A DNA stretch of 64,000 nt, taken from Catelliglobosispora koreensis DSM 44566 (GTDB lineage: Bacteria > Actinomycetota > Actinomycetes > Mycobacteriales > Micromonosporaceae). Position numbers and translations under genes: made by a program. The DNA lies in contig NZ_KB903290.1 of assembly GCF_000379685.1 (NCBI RefSeq), positions 348,406 to 412,405 of the forward strand, given 5' to 3'. Position 1 is the first letter of the stretch, and every line of letters starts with the position of its first letter. Positions 41,883-50,798 of this stretch are shown one piece after another. The notes under the pieces were generated by a model that made no database searches, was not told the origin of the DNA, and was given only the letters and a program-made list of their open reading frames with translations.

Positions 41883-43277
41883 TTAGAGGGCCGGCACGAT
41901 GGGACGAATCGTGCCGTCGGCGTTGAAGCTCATCGGGTCGATCGCAGTTTCCCGGTTGGTGCCGTCACCGGCAGGCACGGCGAAGCGGTGATATGCCATG
42001 TGCCACAGATCGGTACCGGGCACGCGGACCACCGAGTGATGCCCCGTGCCTTTGATTCCAGCTTCCAGCCGCTTTTGCAACACGATCGCCCGCTTGGTCC
42101 ACGGCCCTAGCGGTGTGGTGCCGGTGGCGTAGGCGACCCGGTAGTCTTCGCTTCGCGTGTCGTTCTCCGACCACATGAAGTAGTAGATTCCGTTGCGCTT
42201 GAAGACAAACGGCGCCTCGTTGTATCCCGGTGGAGTGATCACCCGTACCAGCGCGGGGTCGAAGGACGTCATGTCGCCGTTGAGCGGCACGACGCGGGCA
42301 ACACCCTGCCCCCAGTACAGATAGGAGCGTCCGTCATCGTCGGTGAAGACCATCGGGTCGATCATCTGGCCCGAGTATTGGTCGCTGCGGATGAGCGGAC
42401 GGCCCAGCGCGTCTCGAAACGGTCCGGTGGGGGAGTCCGACACGGCAACGCCGAGGTGTTTGGCAGTGTTGCCACTGGCCAGACCGCCGCTGAAATACAG
42501 GTAGTAGCTGCCGTTCGCGGCCACGACGGCAGGAGCCCAAGCCGCGTTGTCTGCCCACGACACATCCGGGCCGTGGTCGAGGATGACACCGTGGTCGGTC
42601 CAGTTCACCAGGTCGGGTGAGGAGAACGCTTTGTAGTAGCCGCCGCTCCAGCCGGCGAACCCGTCGGTGGTGGGGTAGAGGTAATAGCGCCCGTTGAACA
42701 CAGACAGGTGCGGGTCCGCGAACAGCCCGGGAATTGCCGGGCCCTTGTTCGACTTGGGCACCCACGGCGCGGTCATGCGGAAGGAACTGTCAGCCCGGAA
42801 CAGCGGGGTGTCCTGATAGGTTTCCAGCCATAGCGCGTAGTCGCGATGGCGGATGCGGCGACCCGGATAGTTATAAGACGCAAGCGAAATCGAGCCCGCG
42901 ACTGACCCTGGCAGCGGGCAGAAGGTCGCGTCGGCCTGGAAGGCGGGATCACCAGTGTTGAGTTCGGCGCGCACCCGCCAGTCGCGGTGCCGCAGGAACA
43001 GCCCGCTCTTGGTCTGCAGCGAGTAGCAAGCCGGTGAGGCGAGCCCGTTGACGATGGTGAAGGTGGCGTCCAGTTTGGTCTGTGCCGGGCTGGCAGACGT
43101 GACCTGCTCGATCTGGCCGACGTAATTGGCGTGGCGGACGTAGCGGCCGGGGAAGTTGACTGACTCAAGCGATTGCGCACCAGTTGGAAGCGTTGCGGCG
43201 GAGGCGGGCGTGCCCGGCACGGTGACCAGGATCCCCGCGGCGAGCGCGACGAGCGCCGGGGCCGAGAACATGCGCAT
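41883..43277 (-). CDS. Secreted GH43 family glycosidase with N-terminal AbfB (CBM42) domain
   Basis: 464 residues. Signal peptide 1-28. AbfB domain at 35-160 (SLESVNFPGRYVRHANYVG, SLASYNYPGRRIRHRDYAL). GH43 catalytic part 170-464: FADPHLSVFNGRYYLY (base Asp), MIDPMVFTDDDGRSYLYWG (pKa Asp), NEAPFVFKRNGIYYFMWS (acid Glu). Likely alpha-L-arabinofuranosidase or beta-xylosidase. The domain order is reversed compared with its operon partner. Confidence 0.9.
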   Translation of the reverse strand: MRMFSAPALVALAAGILVTVPGTPASAATLPTGAQSLESVNFPGRYVRHANYVGQIEQVTSASPAQTKLDATFTIVNGLASPACYSLQTKSGLFLRHRDWRVRAELNTGDPAFQADATFCPLPGSVAGSISLASYNYPGRRIRHRDYALWLETYQDTPLFRADSSFRMTAPWVPKSNKGPAIPGLFADPHLSVFNGRYYLYPTTDGFAGWSGGYYKAFSSPDLVNWTDHGVILDHGPDVSWADNAAWAPAVVAANGSYYLYFSGGLASGNTAKHLGVAVSDSPTGPFRDALGRPLIRSDQYSGQMIDPMVFTDDDGRSYLYWGQGVARVVPLNGDMTSFDPALVRVITPPGYNEAPFVFKRNGIYYFMWSENDTRSEDYRVAYATGTTPLGPWTKRAIVLQKRLEAGIKGTGHHSVVRVPGTDLWHMAYHRFAVPAGDGTNRETAIDPMSFNADGTIRPIVPAL

Positions 43278-43349
43278 GACGCTCTCCGATGTCGTCGTTC
43301 AGCTGACGGTTGTCCCCGTGCGTTTGGGCAAGCCAGTGTTATCGGTGGA

Positions 43350-43363
43350 TGTTAGCGATAACA
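43350..43363. promoter_or_regulatory. LacI-type operator TGTTAGCGATAACA
   Basis: TGTTA-GCGA-TAACA, 73 nt upstream of the GH43 start. Matches the paired site at 43461; typical of LacI-family repressors of carbohydrate genes. No LacI gene is in the window. Confidence 0.55.
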
Positions 43364-43460
43364 CAACCGCCGGTCAATTGATATCGAGTGATAACCGGCT
43401 GGCAATATATTTTCTGTGGGAGGAACAAGGCTGGTAGGTGAGACCGACTCTGTCGATCAA

Positions 43461-43474
43461 TGTTAACGATAACA
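43461..43474. promoter_or_regulatory. LacI-type operator TGTTAACGATAACA
   Basis: Same arms TGTTA/TAACA as the site at 43350, 111 nt away. The two could be bridged by one tetramer, or serve GH43 and GH12 transcription units. Confidence 0.5.
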
Positions 43475-43498
43475 ATTCTGATGACTTAGAGCGCCTGG

Positions 43499-43533
43499 GC
43501 CGGGTACTGGAGGCACCGCCGCCAGCACCCGGC
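43499..43533 (-). terminator. Hairpin after the GH12 gene
   Basis: GCCGGGT (43499-43505) with ACCCGGC (43527-43533), the right arm 8 nt past the GH12 stop. Modest 7-bp stem. Confidence 0.45.
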
Positions 43534-43541
43534 TTTCCGGG

Positions 43542-44699
43542 CTAGTTCAGGTTCACCGAGTACGAGTTCACCGCGAAGTTCTGCCCGCCTGATGCCGACG
43601 TGATTTCAAAGCCAAACTGGACATTGCCGATCGTCACGTTAGGCATCCGCCCCGTGTTAACCAGCCACTGCGATATCGCCCGGATGTCGATCGTTCCCGA
43701 GACGGTGTCACCGTTGCGCAAGAACGAGTAGACCTGGATCCCGCTGTGGCTGCCGCGGTAGAAGTCCCATGTGTGCCCGCCGACGGTCACTGTCGTTTGG
43801 TACGAACCGATGGCGCCCACGGGGCCGTACCGGTTCATCCAGACCATGATCTCGTGGGCGTTGTCGCTGCTCCAAATGTCATAGGTGCTGGTAAATGCCA
43901 CGTTGCTGGTGGGAACGGTGACGTTGAAACTGCTTGTCGCGGTGCCCATCTGGCTCACCTGACGGCCGTAGTACCGCGTGATGTTGGGGTAGCTCTTGAT
44001 CCCACCCGTGTTGGGGTGGTTGGCGTTGACGCCCCAGTTGGTCGGCGTATTCGCCCAAATGCATTGCGGCCCAGCCCCTGAGCCCCAAATGTTGTTGTAT
44101 AGCGTCCATCCGCCGCTGGACCAATTGGCCCACTGGTCGCAGGATTGCCAGGCTGTCCCGCCCGCTGTCACGAGTTGCCACTGCTGGTTGACGCCGCCGG
44201 TGTTGTCATACTGCGACAGCGGCGCACCGTCGGCAGTCGACCATCCCCACAAGTCCAGCGCCTTTCCGCTGAACCTGTTGACGAAGCTGTAGTAACCGCC
44301 TCCGCGGTCGACCGGCCGCCATTGCTGGTTGGTGCCGTTGGCATCGGCCCACTGCCGAATCTCCGCGCCGTTGCTAGCGTTCCAGCCGTACACATCCAGT
44401 GCCTTACCGCTGTGCCGGGCGACGATGCGGTAGTAGCCGTCTCCGCTTGAGACGAACTGGAACTGCTGGTTTTGCCCGCTGCCGCGTGACCACTGAATCA
44501 CCCTGGCACCGTCGCTAGTGGACGAACCTTCGATGTCGATCGCCTTCCCGCTGTGCCTAGAGACGAGCTGGTAGAACACTCCTGTTTGGGGCTGCGCTGA
44601 CGCTGGGGTTGCTGGGGCGATGACGGCCGTCGCGGTCAGGGCGATCGCCAGCGCGCTCGTAGCGGCTCGGGCGCCGCCGCGCTTTGGTTTAAGCATCAT
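43542..44699 (-). CDS. Secreted GH12 endoglucanase/xyloglucanase with RICIN repeats
   Basis: 385 residues. Signal peptide about 1-36. RICIN/CBM13 trefoil at 40-175 with three units (KAIDIEGSSTSDGARVIQW, KALDVYGWNASNGAEIRQW, KALDLWGWSTADGAPLSQY). GH12 part 180-385: nucleophile Glu in YDIWSSDNAHEIMVWMNRYG, acid Glu in VQFGFEITSASGG. Acts on beta-1,4-glucan or xyloglucan outside the cell. Single gene, own operator upstream. Confidence 0.9.
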   Translation of the reverse strand: MMLKPKRGGARAATSALAIALTATAVIAPATPASAQPQTGVFYQLVSRHSGKAIDIEGSSTSDGARVIQWSRGSGQNQQFQFVSSGDGYYRIVARHSGKALDVYGWNASNGAEIRQWADANGTNQQWRPVDRGGGYYSFVNRFSGKALDLWGWSTADGAPLSQYDNTGGVNQQWQLVTAGGTAWQSCDQWANWSSGGWTLYNNIWGSGAGPQCIWANTPTNWGVNANHPNTGGIKSYPNITRYYGRQVSQMGTATSSFNVTVPTSNVAFTSTYDIWSSDNAHEIMVWMNRYGPVGAIGSYQTTVTVGGHTWDFYRGSHSGIQVYSFLRNGDTVSGTIDIRAISQWLVNTGRMPNVTIGNVQFGFEITSASGGQNFAVNSYSVNLN

Positions 44700-44727
44700 T
44701 ACCTCCGGTCAGGGAGCTGACGGCCTG

Positions 44728-44741
44728 TCGAAGCGCTTCGA
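44728..44741. promoter_or_regulatory. Palindrome TCGAAGCGCTTCGA upstream of GH12
   Basis: Perfect 14-bp palindrome 29 nt before the GH12 start. The GAAGCGCTTC core is of the LacI/CebR-like kind and differs from the GH43 sites. Confidence 0.55.
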
Positions 44742-45042
44742 TAAGCCGCGCCCAGGGACGAATGACGAGAGTCAATCTTTGCCCGAGAGGCTACTTATCG
44801 AAATGTAGCGAAACAAGAGATCTCATGGGATCGCTGCCGGAGCTGCCCATCGCAAGCGTCCACATTGTGCAGGTTCTGTTTGTGGCGAGGGTGCAGGCGG
44901 CATAGAGACATCCCATGGCCTGCCCGGCGAAGACCTTCAATTTGATGACTTCAGCCACGTGCGCTGGCAGCTACATCACCAGGGTCAAGGAGCATCTCGG
45001 CCTGCGGATATGGACGCCGCTGAACTTCCAGCAACCCTGACC

Positions 45043-45060
45043 CTAAGACATATGACGTCT
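45043..45060. promoter_or_regulatory. Putative GntR operator 1
   Basis: CTAAGACATATGACGTCTTA begins here; within it AAGAC/GTCTT form inverted arms and TATGACGTCTTATA resembles the palindrome GTATGATGTCATAC before the GntR gene at 54141-54154. Confidence 0.5.
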
Positions 45061-45189
45061 TATACCAGGCAGGCTGCCCGGTCAAGCCCGATTTGGCGCT
45101 AGCTGAATGCTCACGAGCCTTGGCGCACGATGGTAACAATCTCGGAACAGGTCGGTGGCACGCTCCCAACCTCCCGTTGACATCACACA

Positions 45190-45202
45190 TCATATGTCTT
45201 AG
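45190..45202. promoter_or_regulatory. Putative GntR operator 2
   Basis: TCATATGTCTTAG, exact inverted copy of 45043-45055, 58 nt before the binding-protein start. Two such sites could be bridged by the regulator. Confidence 0.5.
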
Positions 45203-45259
45203 CTTCTGCGTCATTGGTTCTAACGGCCGTCTCCGGCCCTACGCGAGAAGTGAGCACCG

Positions 45260-46522
45260 ATGAGGCAGCGAGCAATTTGGTCGGTCGCCATCGCGGCGAC
45301 ACTGGCTTTGGCGGGCTGTGGAAGCGCCACCGGAACAAACGAGTCCAACGGCGCGAGCGGCAAGCTCGTGGTCTGGGATTGGAAGTCCGGTGACAAGACC
45401 GCGGCTGGCTACGTGGAAAAGGCGAAGGCCGACTTCGCCAAGAAACACCCCGGGGTGACAGTCGAGTTCGTCGCCCAGCCCTTCGATCAGTACTACACCT
45501 TGCTAGGTACGGCGATCCAGGCTGGCAAGGGCCCAGACGTCATGATGTTCAATGGCGGCGGGCAGATCCGCGACCGCGTTGACGCGCTGGTTCCCCTGGA
45601 CCAGTACCTTGCCGCGGACAAGCAGCGGCTGGCGGGCTGGGACGCGTTCACCAAAGCCGGCAAGATCTATGCCGGGCCGGTGACGCTTCAGGGCCACCCC
45701 ATCTACTTCAACAAAGCTCACTACAAGAAAGCAGGGCTTGACCCGAGCAAACCAGCGACGACGTGGAGCGGATTCCTGACCGACTGTGCCGCCATCGCCA
45801 AGATGAACGGGACGACGTGCTTTTCCTTGGGAAACAAAGAAGGAGTAGGCATCCAGTTCTGGCTCTCAGGACTCGGCTCAGGCATCCTCACCCCCGCCGA
45901 GTACGACGACTGGATCGCGGGCAAGCGAAACTGGACCTCGCCAAACGTGAAGAAGGTCTTCCAGCTGTGGAAGGAAGCCAACGACGCGGGCCTGAACAAC
46001 AAGGGTGGTAACTCCACGACGCTGTTCACCGACGCCTTCGGCATCTTCGACGCGGGCAAGGCAAGCCACATGATCGGCCTGATGTCCGACATCGGCCATT
46101 GGAAAGAGTTCAACGAGTTTCTCGGCGCCGAAAACGTTGGTGTGATGCCTGCTCCGGTGGTCACCACTGGCGCGACGCCAAGCCTTCCGTTCGACGGGGG
46201 CATTGGTTACGGCGTAGCGAAGTGGACAAAGGACCCGGCCATCGCCGCCGATCTGGTCCGCGCCCTTACCTCAAGCGCAGCGTTGCAGTCCTTCTACGCT
46301 GATGCCGGCGCCATCGTCTCTGACACCACGATTTCCACTTCAAACGCCGGCCCGGCCGTCGCCACCCTGATCTCGCAACTCAAGACTGGCAAACCGGCGC
46401 TGCACGTGGCGTTGTCGTCCAAGACGCAAGAACTCATGGGCAGACTGTCGCAGCAGATTCTGGAAGGAACGGTCAGCGTTGATGACGCGCTGAAGCAGCT
46501 CGCCGATTCTGACAAGGCCTGA
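45260..46522 (+). CDS. Sugar ABC transporter substrate-binding lipoprotein
   Basis: 420 residues. Lipobox LAGC (Cys 20). Family 1 extracellular solute-binding protein: LVVWDWKSGDKTAAGYVEKA, VEFVAQPFDQYYTLLGTAIQ, GPDVMMFNGGGQIRDRVDAL, MNGTTCFSLGNKEGVGIQFW. Delivers an unknown sugar to the two permeases that follow; the next genes suggest L-fucose, L-rhamnose or a related sugar. First gene of an eight-gene operon. Confidence 0.93.
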   Translation: MRQRAIWSVAIAATLALAGCGSATGTNESNGASGKLVVWDWKSGDKTAAGYVEKAKADFAKKHPGVTVEFVAQPFDQYYTLLGTAIQAGKGPDVMMFNGGGQIRDRVDALVPLDQYLAADKQRLAGWDAFTKAGKIYAGPVTLQGHPIYFNKAHYKKAGLDPSKPATTWSGFLTDCAAIAKMNGTTCFSLGNKEGVGIQFWLSGLGSGILTPAEYDDWIAGKRNWTSPNVKKVFQLWKEANDAGLNNKGGNSTTLFTDAFGIFDAGKASHMIGLMSDIGHWKEFNEFLGAENVGVMPAPVVTTGATPSLPFDGGIGYGVAKWTKDPAIAADLVRALTSSAALQSFYADAGAIVSDTTISTSNAGPAVATLISQLKTGKPALHVALSSKTQELMGRLSQQILEGTVSVDDALKQLADSDKA

Positions 46523-46525
46523 CCA

Positions 46526-47461
46526 GTGTCAGTGCGCGAGTCGTCCCTGCTGGCCCGCTCCGCCAAGGCGGGGCGGCCCAGCAGGGCCCGAAAGACGAGG
46601 CCAGTAAGCGATCGGCTAGCGCCCTTCGTGCTGATCGCCCCGGCTGTGCTCATCTTGGTTTTCTTCCGGCTGTGGCCGCTGTTGCTGGGCGTCAACTTCT
46701 CCTTCACCGGAGACGGCGAACGCAATGGCACGGCTGTTGGCTTCGACAACTACGCCGAGCTATTCGGCGATCCGGTCTTTGAGACCGCACTACGCAACGT
46801 CGGCTTGCTGGTCCTGCTGCTGCCGGTGGCGGTCGCCATTCCCGGCCTGCTGGCCACCTTCATCTTCTTACGCGTACCCGGACATCGCCTCTACCGCAGC
46901 GTCTACTTCTTCCCCGCGGTGCTATCACCCGTAATCGTGGGATCCATCTTCAATCTCATGCTCGCGTTCGGCGGTCCGCTAAACCAAGTCTTGGAAGCAG
47001 CCGGGCTAGGGGCCGTGGACTGGCTCGGTGACTCCCGGATCGCGATTTTCGCGGTCGTCGCTGTCCATGTGTGGGCGACCTTTGGGATGGCGTTAGTGGT
47101 GTTCCTCGCTGGATTCTCCACTTTGGATCCCGCGCTGCTGGATGCCGCGCGCACCGACGGCGCCTCACTACCGCAGACCATTTGGCACGTCATCATCCCG
47201 GGCCTGTCCCGCACCATCCAGTTCGTCTTTGTTACCACCATGATTGGGATGCTGACCTCCATGTTCGGTCTGCTCTATGTCATGACCAGTGGCGGGCCCG
47301 GAGGATCGACATACCTTCCTGAGTACTACATCTGGATTCAGCAGGGACAAATGAACCGGCCAGCTTTGGCCGCCGCCGCCTCGACGGTGCTATTCCTGCT
47401 GATGCTCGTGGTAGGGCTCGCACAGATCGCCATCTTGCGGCGCTCCGGAAAGGAGGACTGA
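46526..47461 (+). CDS. Sugar ABC transporter permease (MalF-type)
   Basis: 311 residues from GTG 46526, 3 nt after the binding protein. Six helices and the EAA loop (LLDAARTDGASLPQTIWHVIIPGL). Works with the MalG-type partner encoded next. Confidence 0.93.
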   Translation: MSVRESSLLARSAKAGRPSRARKTRPVSDRLAPFVLIAPAVLILVFFRLWPLLLGVNFSFTGDGERNGTAVGFDNYAELFGDPVFETALRNVGLLVLLLPVAVAIPGLLATFIFLRVPGHRLYRSVYFFPAVLSPVIVGSIFNLMLAFGGPLNQVLEAAGLGAVDWLGDSRIAIFAVVAVHVWATFGMALVVFLAGFSTLDPALLDAARTDGASLPQTIWHVIIPGLSRTIQFVFVTTMIGMLTSMFGLLYVMTSGGPGGSTYLPEYYIWIQQGQMNRPALAAAASTVLFLLMLVVGLAQIAILRRSGKED

Positions 47462-48288
47462 TGCGGGGCAACCGAATCGGCAGATGGATCATTGCCGTGC
47501 CGATGGCGGTCTTAGCGATCGCCACCGTCTACCCGTTGCTGTTCACCGCGAACGCCGCGATGAAAACGAGGCGCGACTACATCCTTGACCGGCTTTCGCT
47601 GACCGACGCGCTTCGGTGGGACAACATCACCAATGCGTGGACAAGCGCCGGTATGGGACGGTACTTCGTCAACTCGCTGGTTGTCGTTACAGGAGCTGTC
47701 GCGCTGCTTCTGCTCTTCGGATCGATGGCGGGTTTCGCGCTTAGCCATCTTCGGTTCCGTGGTTCGAGAGCGGTTTTCCTCGCCTGCCTCGCGGCTTTGT
47801 TCGTTCCCTTTCAGGTCATCATGGTGCCGTTAGTCAGAACCATGGCAGACGCTGGACTGGTCGACACCTACCCGGGCCTAGTGCTGGCCTACGTCGCACA
47901 GTTTCTGCCCTTCACGATCTACTTGATGGCCAGCTACTACAGCGGCATCCCGCGCGACATCGTCGACGCGGCCCGCATTGACGGCAACTCCACCTACGGT
48001 GTGTACGGCCGGATCATGCTGCCGATCGGCCGGCCGGCCCTGATTTCCGTTGGCGTGCTTGACGCGTTGTTCTGCTGGAACGACGTGCTGATCGCCCTTC
48101 TGCTCATGCCGTCGGCCGAACACCGCACCCTCATGGTGGGCGTGACTTCCTTGCGCGGTCAGTATTCCGCCGACATCCCCACCTTCGCCTCAGGAGTGCT
48201 GATCGCCGCGGTGCCGGTGCTCGCGGTCTACCTGTTCTTCCAGCGCCGGATCGCCGACGCTATCACCGCCGGTTCAACGAAAGGCTGA
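47461..48288 (+). CDS. Sugar ABC transporter permease (MalG-type)
   Basis: 275 residues; ATG overlaps the MalF-type stop (TGATG). EAA loop IVDAARIDGNSTYGVYGRIMLPIG. No ATPase gene is in the operon; actinobacteria commonly supply a shared MsiK-type ATPase, which I infer here. Confidence 0.93.
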   Translation: MRGNRIGRWIIAVPMAVLAIATVYPLLFTANAAMKTRRDYILDRLSLTDALRWDNITNAWTSAGMGRYFVNSLVVVTGAVALLLLFGSMAGFALSHLRFRGSRAVFLACLAALFVPFQVIMVPLVRTMADAGLVDTYPGLVLAYVAQFLPFTIYLMASYYSGIPRDIVDAARIDGNSTYGVYGRIMLPIGRPALISVGVLDALFCWNDVLIALLLMPSAEHRTLMVGVTSLRGQYSADIPTFASGVLIAAVPVLAVYLFFQRRIADAITAGSTKG

Positions 48289-48289
48289 C

Positions 48290-49423
48290 ATGCGGATCAC
48301 TGGGTTTCGCAGCCTCTCCACGGTCCACGACTGGGGCCGTCCTGTGGGAGATGCCAACGGCATCTACGCCGATGGAATAACCCCTGTGCCAGTGGTCCTC
48401 GTCACCACCGACGAAGGCATCACCGGGGTGGGGATGGGGTCGCATGTAGAGCTGTCCAACGTCTTTTCCGCCATTGAGGGCGAGGACCCGCGGTCGGTGA
48501 CCGCGCTCTACGACCGGATGCTGCGTTACGCGTTCAAGGCCGGTCACGCGGGAGCGGTATTCGCCACCATCGGCGCGATAGACACCGCGCTTTGGGACAT
48601 CAAGGCGAAGGCCGCAGGCGAACCACTTTGGCGGCTGCTGGGCGGCCGTGAACGCCGGGTGCCCGCCTATGCCTCAGGACTCGACATTGGACTGTCCGAT
48701 GACGAGCTTGTCGACTTGTACGAGGCATACGCGCAACGGGGGCTTCGGGCCGCCAAACTAAAAGGGGGCCTTGACCTTGAGCAGGACAGGCATCGCCTTG
48801 ATTTGGTACGCGAGGTGCTCGCCGAAGCCGGCCGGGGAGCCAGGCCCGGGCTCATGCTCGACGCCAACGAATGCTGGAACCGAAAGCAAGCCGTCCGCTA
48901 CGTCAGAGAACTTGAGCGAACGCTAGACCTGACCTGGGTTGAAGAACCCGTTCGCCGGTGGGACGGCGAAGGCCTCACGGCGGTCAGCCGCGGGATCCGG
49001 GCCGCGGTCGCGACGGGCGAAAACCTCACGGGGCTAGAGCAATTCCGTCCCCTGCTGGCCGCCGGCGCGGTCGACATCGTCCAGACCGCATCAGCCTGGG
49101 GAATAACGCACTTCCTGCGGGTCGCCGCCCTCGCCCATGCCCACGATCTGCCGGTAAGCCCGATCGGCACCACACCAGCTGGCCTCATCCACGCCGCGGC
49201 CTCAATACCCAATCACCTCGCCAGTGAACTACAGATCATGCACCCGCCCGTCGGCGTGACAACAGACATGTACATCGATAACGGCGGCTTCATCCTCGGT
49301 GACGCGGCCGGACTCGGTGTCGAGGTGGACGAAGACTTGATCCTGGCCTCCACGAAGCAGCCCACCACCCTCATGGCCAACAGCCCGGCGGTACGGCCAC
49401 AACGAGCAGGATTGCGGATCTAA
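48290..49423 (+). CDS. Enolase-superfamily sugar-acid dehydratase
   Basis: 377 residues. Mandelate-racemase-like: N-terminal capping domain, then barrel with AAKLKGG (Lys), LMLDANECWN (Asp metal ligand), LTWVEEP (Glu), VATGENLTG (Glu) and a final barrel stretch HAHDLPVSPIGTTPAGLIHAA with a His. Likely dehydrates an aldonate such as L-fuconate or L-rhamnonate to 2-keto-3-deoxy sugar acid. Substrate not fixed by sequence. Confidence 0.88.
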   Translation: MRITGFRSLSTVHDWGRPVGDANGIYADGITPVPVVLVTTDEGITGVGMGSHVELSNVFSAIEGEDPRSVTALYDRMLRYAFKAGHAGAVFATIGAIDTALWDIKAKAAGEPLWRLLGGRERRVPAYASGLDIGLSDDELVDLYEAYAQRGLRAAKLKGGLDLEQDRHRLDLVREVLAEAGRGARPGLMLDANECWNRKQAVRYVRELERTLDLTWVEEPVRRWDGEGLTAVSRGIRAAVATGENLTGLEQFRPLLAAGAVDIVQTASAWGITHFLRVAALAHAHDLPVSPIGTTPAGLIHAAASIPNHLASELQIMHPPVGVTTDMYIDNGGFILGDAAGLGVEVDEDLILASTKQPTTLMANSPAVRPQRAGLRI

Positions 49424-49435
49424 GAAGGGAAACAC

Positions 49436-49759
49436 ATGCGAAGGTTCGGCTGTGCCATCGACCTCGATCCCGAACGCCGGGCGGAATACCTTGCGCTGCA
49501 CCGGGAAGTTTGGCCCGCGGTGGAGGAAAGGCTGCGCCAGAGTCACTTCACCAACTACAGCATCTTCGTCTTCGGCAACCGGCTGTTCGCCTATTACGAG
49601 TACACCGGCGAAGACTACGAGGCCGACACCGCGGCGATCGCGGCGGACCCGCAGACCCAGAACTGGTGGACCCTCACCGGCCCGTGCCAGGTCCGGCTGC
49701 CGGGAACTCCTGACAGCGAGCAATGGGTCACCATGACCGAAGTCTGGCACCTCGACTAG
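49436..49759 (+). CDS. L-rhamnose/L-fucose mutarotase (RhaM-like)
   Basis: 107 residues, AAGGG site. RhaM fold: FGCAIDLDPERRAEYLALHREVWPAV with the conserved His-x-x-x-W (catalytic His), SIFVFGNRLFAYYEYTGEDY and NWWTLT. Interconverts sugar anomers so that downstream enzymes get the right form. Points to a deoxyhexose or related pyranose as substrate. Confidence 0.88.
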   Translation: MRRFGCAIDLDPERRAEYLALHREVWPAVEERLRQSHFTNYSIFVFGNRLFAYYEYTGEDYEADTAAIAADPQTQNWWTLTGPCQVRLPGTPDSEQWVTMTEVWHLD

Positions 49760-49781
49760 GCAATCCTTTGGAGAACACGTT

Positions 49782-50798
49782 ATGCGCCAAGTGATGTACG
49801 CCGGGAACCGCATCATGTCTGTTACCGACGTCCGCAGCGTTCCCCCAGGGCCAGGCGAGGTTCAGATCCGCGTCGCCTACACCGGAATTTGCGGTACTGA
49901 CCTTCACATCCTGCATGGGGACATGGATGCCAGAGTCGGGCCGTCAGCTGTTCTTGGCCACGAGATGTCTGGCACCGTGGCCGAGTGCGGGCCTGGGGTG
50001 AGCGGGTGGACGCCCGGTGATCCGGTGACAGTGATGCCGGTTCGCTCCTGCGGAGGATGCCGCACCTGCAAGTCTGGCAACGCGCACATCTGCCCGGACC
50101 TTGAATTCCTCGGCATCGATTCGCCCGGAGCGATGCAGGAGTTGTGGACGGTGCCGGCCACTTTGCTGGTGTCACTGCCACGCGGCCTTGACTTGGCACA
50201 CGCGGCGCTCGTTGAGCCGACAGCGGTCGCGGTGCACGATGTGCGCCGCGCGGAACTGCGCGCGGGTGAGCGGGTGCTGGTGGCCGGTGGCGGACCGATC
50301 GGGCAGCTCATCGCGCTGGTTGCTGGGCACGCTGGCGCTGATGTGCTCGTGCTGGAGCCCGACCCGTACCGCCGCAAGGTCGCCGCCGAGCTCGGCTTGG
50401 CATGTGCCGATCCTGCCAACGCCGACGCCCTTCATGAGTGGCACGGCGGGCATCACGCGGATGTGGCCTTTGAAGTGTCTGGTGCGGCGGCGGGAATCGA
50501 GACTGCCATTGAACAATTGTGCCCACGGGGACGGCTCGTCCTCGTGGCGATCCATGCGCGGCCGCGTGAGGTCAACCTGCACCGGTTCTTCTGGCGAGAG
50601 CTAACCCTGCTCGGTGCACGGCTTTACTCACGCTCCGATGTGGAGACCGCGGTTCACTTGCTTGCCACAGGAGCGATTCCAGCAGCGGCACTCATCTCGC
50701 GTATCGAGCCCCTGGAACGAACCACGGAAGCGTTTGAGGCGCTGGAAAACGGTGACGGTGTTATGAAGGTTCTGCTCGACTGCCGGGGGCAGCAGTGA
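49782..50798 (+). CDS. Zinc-dependent alcohol/polyol dehydrogenase (MDR family)
   Basis: 338 residues, GGAG site. Catalytic-zinc region TGICGTDLHILHGDM and GHEMSGTVAECGPG, structural-zinc cysteines CGGCRTCKSGNAHIC, coenzyme site VAGGGPIGQLIAL. May oxidise a hydroxyl of the sugar acid. Followed by the SDR with a GTGA overlap. Confidence 0.92.
   Translation: MRQVMYAGNRIMSVTDVRSVPPGPGEVQIRVAYTGICGTDLHILHGDMDARVGPSAVLGHEMSGTVAECGPGVSGWTPGDPVTVMPVRSCGGCRTCKSGNAHICPDLEFLGIDSPGAMQELWTVPATLLVSLPRGLDLAHAALVEPTAVAVHDVRRAELRAGERVLVAGGGPIGQLIALVAGHAGADVLVLEPDPYRRKVAAELGLACADPANADALHEWHGGHHADVAFEVSGAAAGIETAIEQLCPRGRLVLVAIHARPREVNLHRFFWRELTLLGARLYSRSDVETAVHLLATGAIPAAALISRIEPLERTTEAFEALENGDGVMKVLLDCRGQQ

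Larger units (their letters stand above)
44810..45259. other. Intergenic control region of the sugar operon
   Basis: 450 nt without a gene. It holds CTAAGACATATGA (45043-45055) and its exact reverse complement (45190-45202); see their separate entries. The rest shows no clear gene remnant. Confidence 0.6.
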
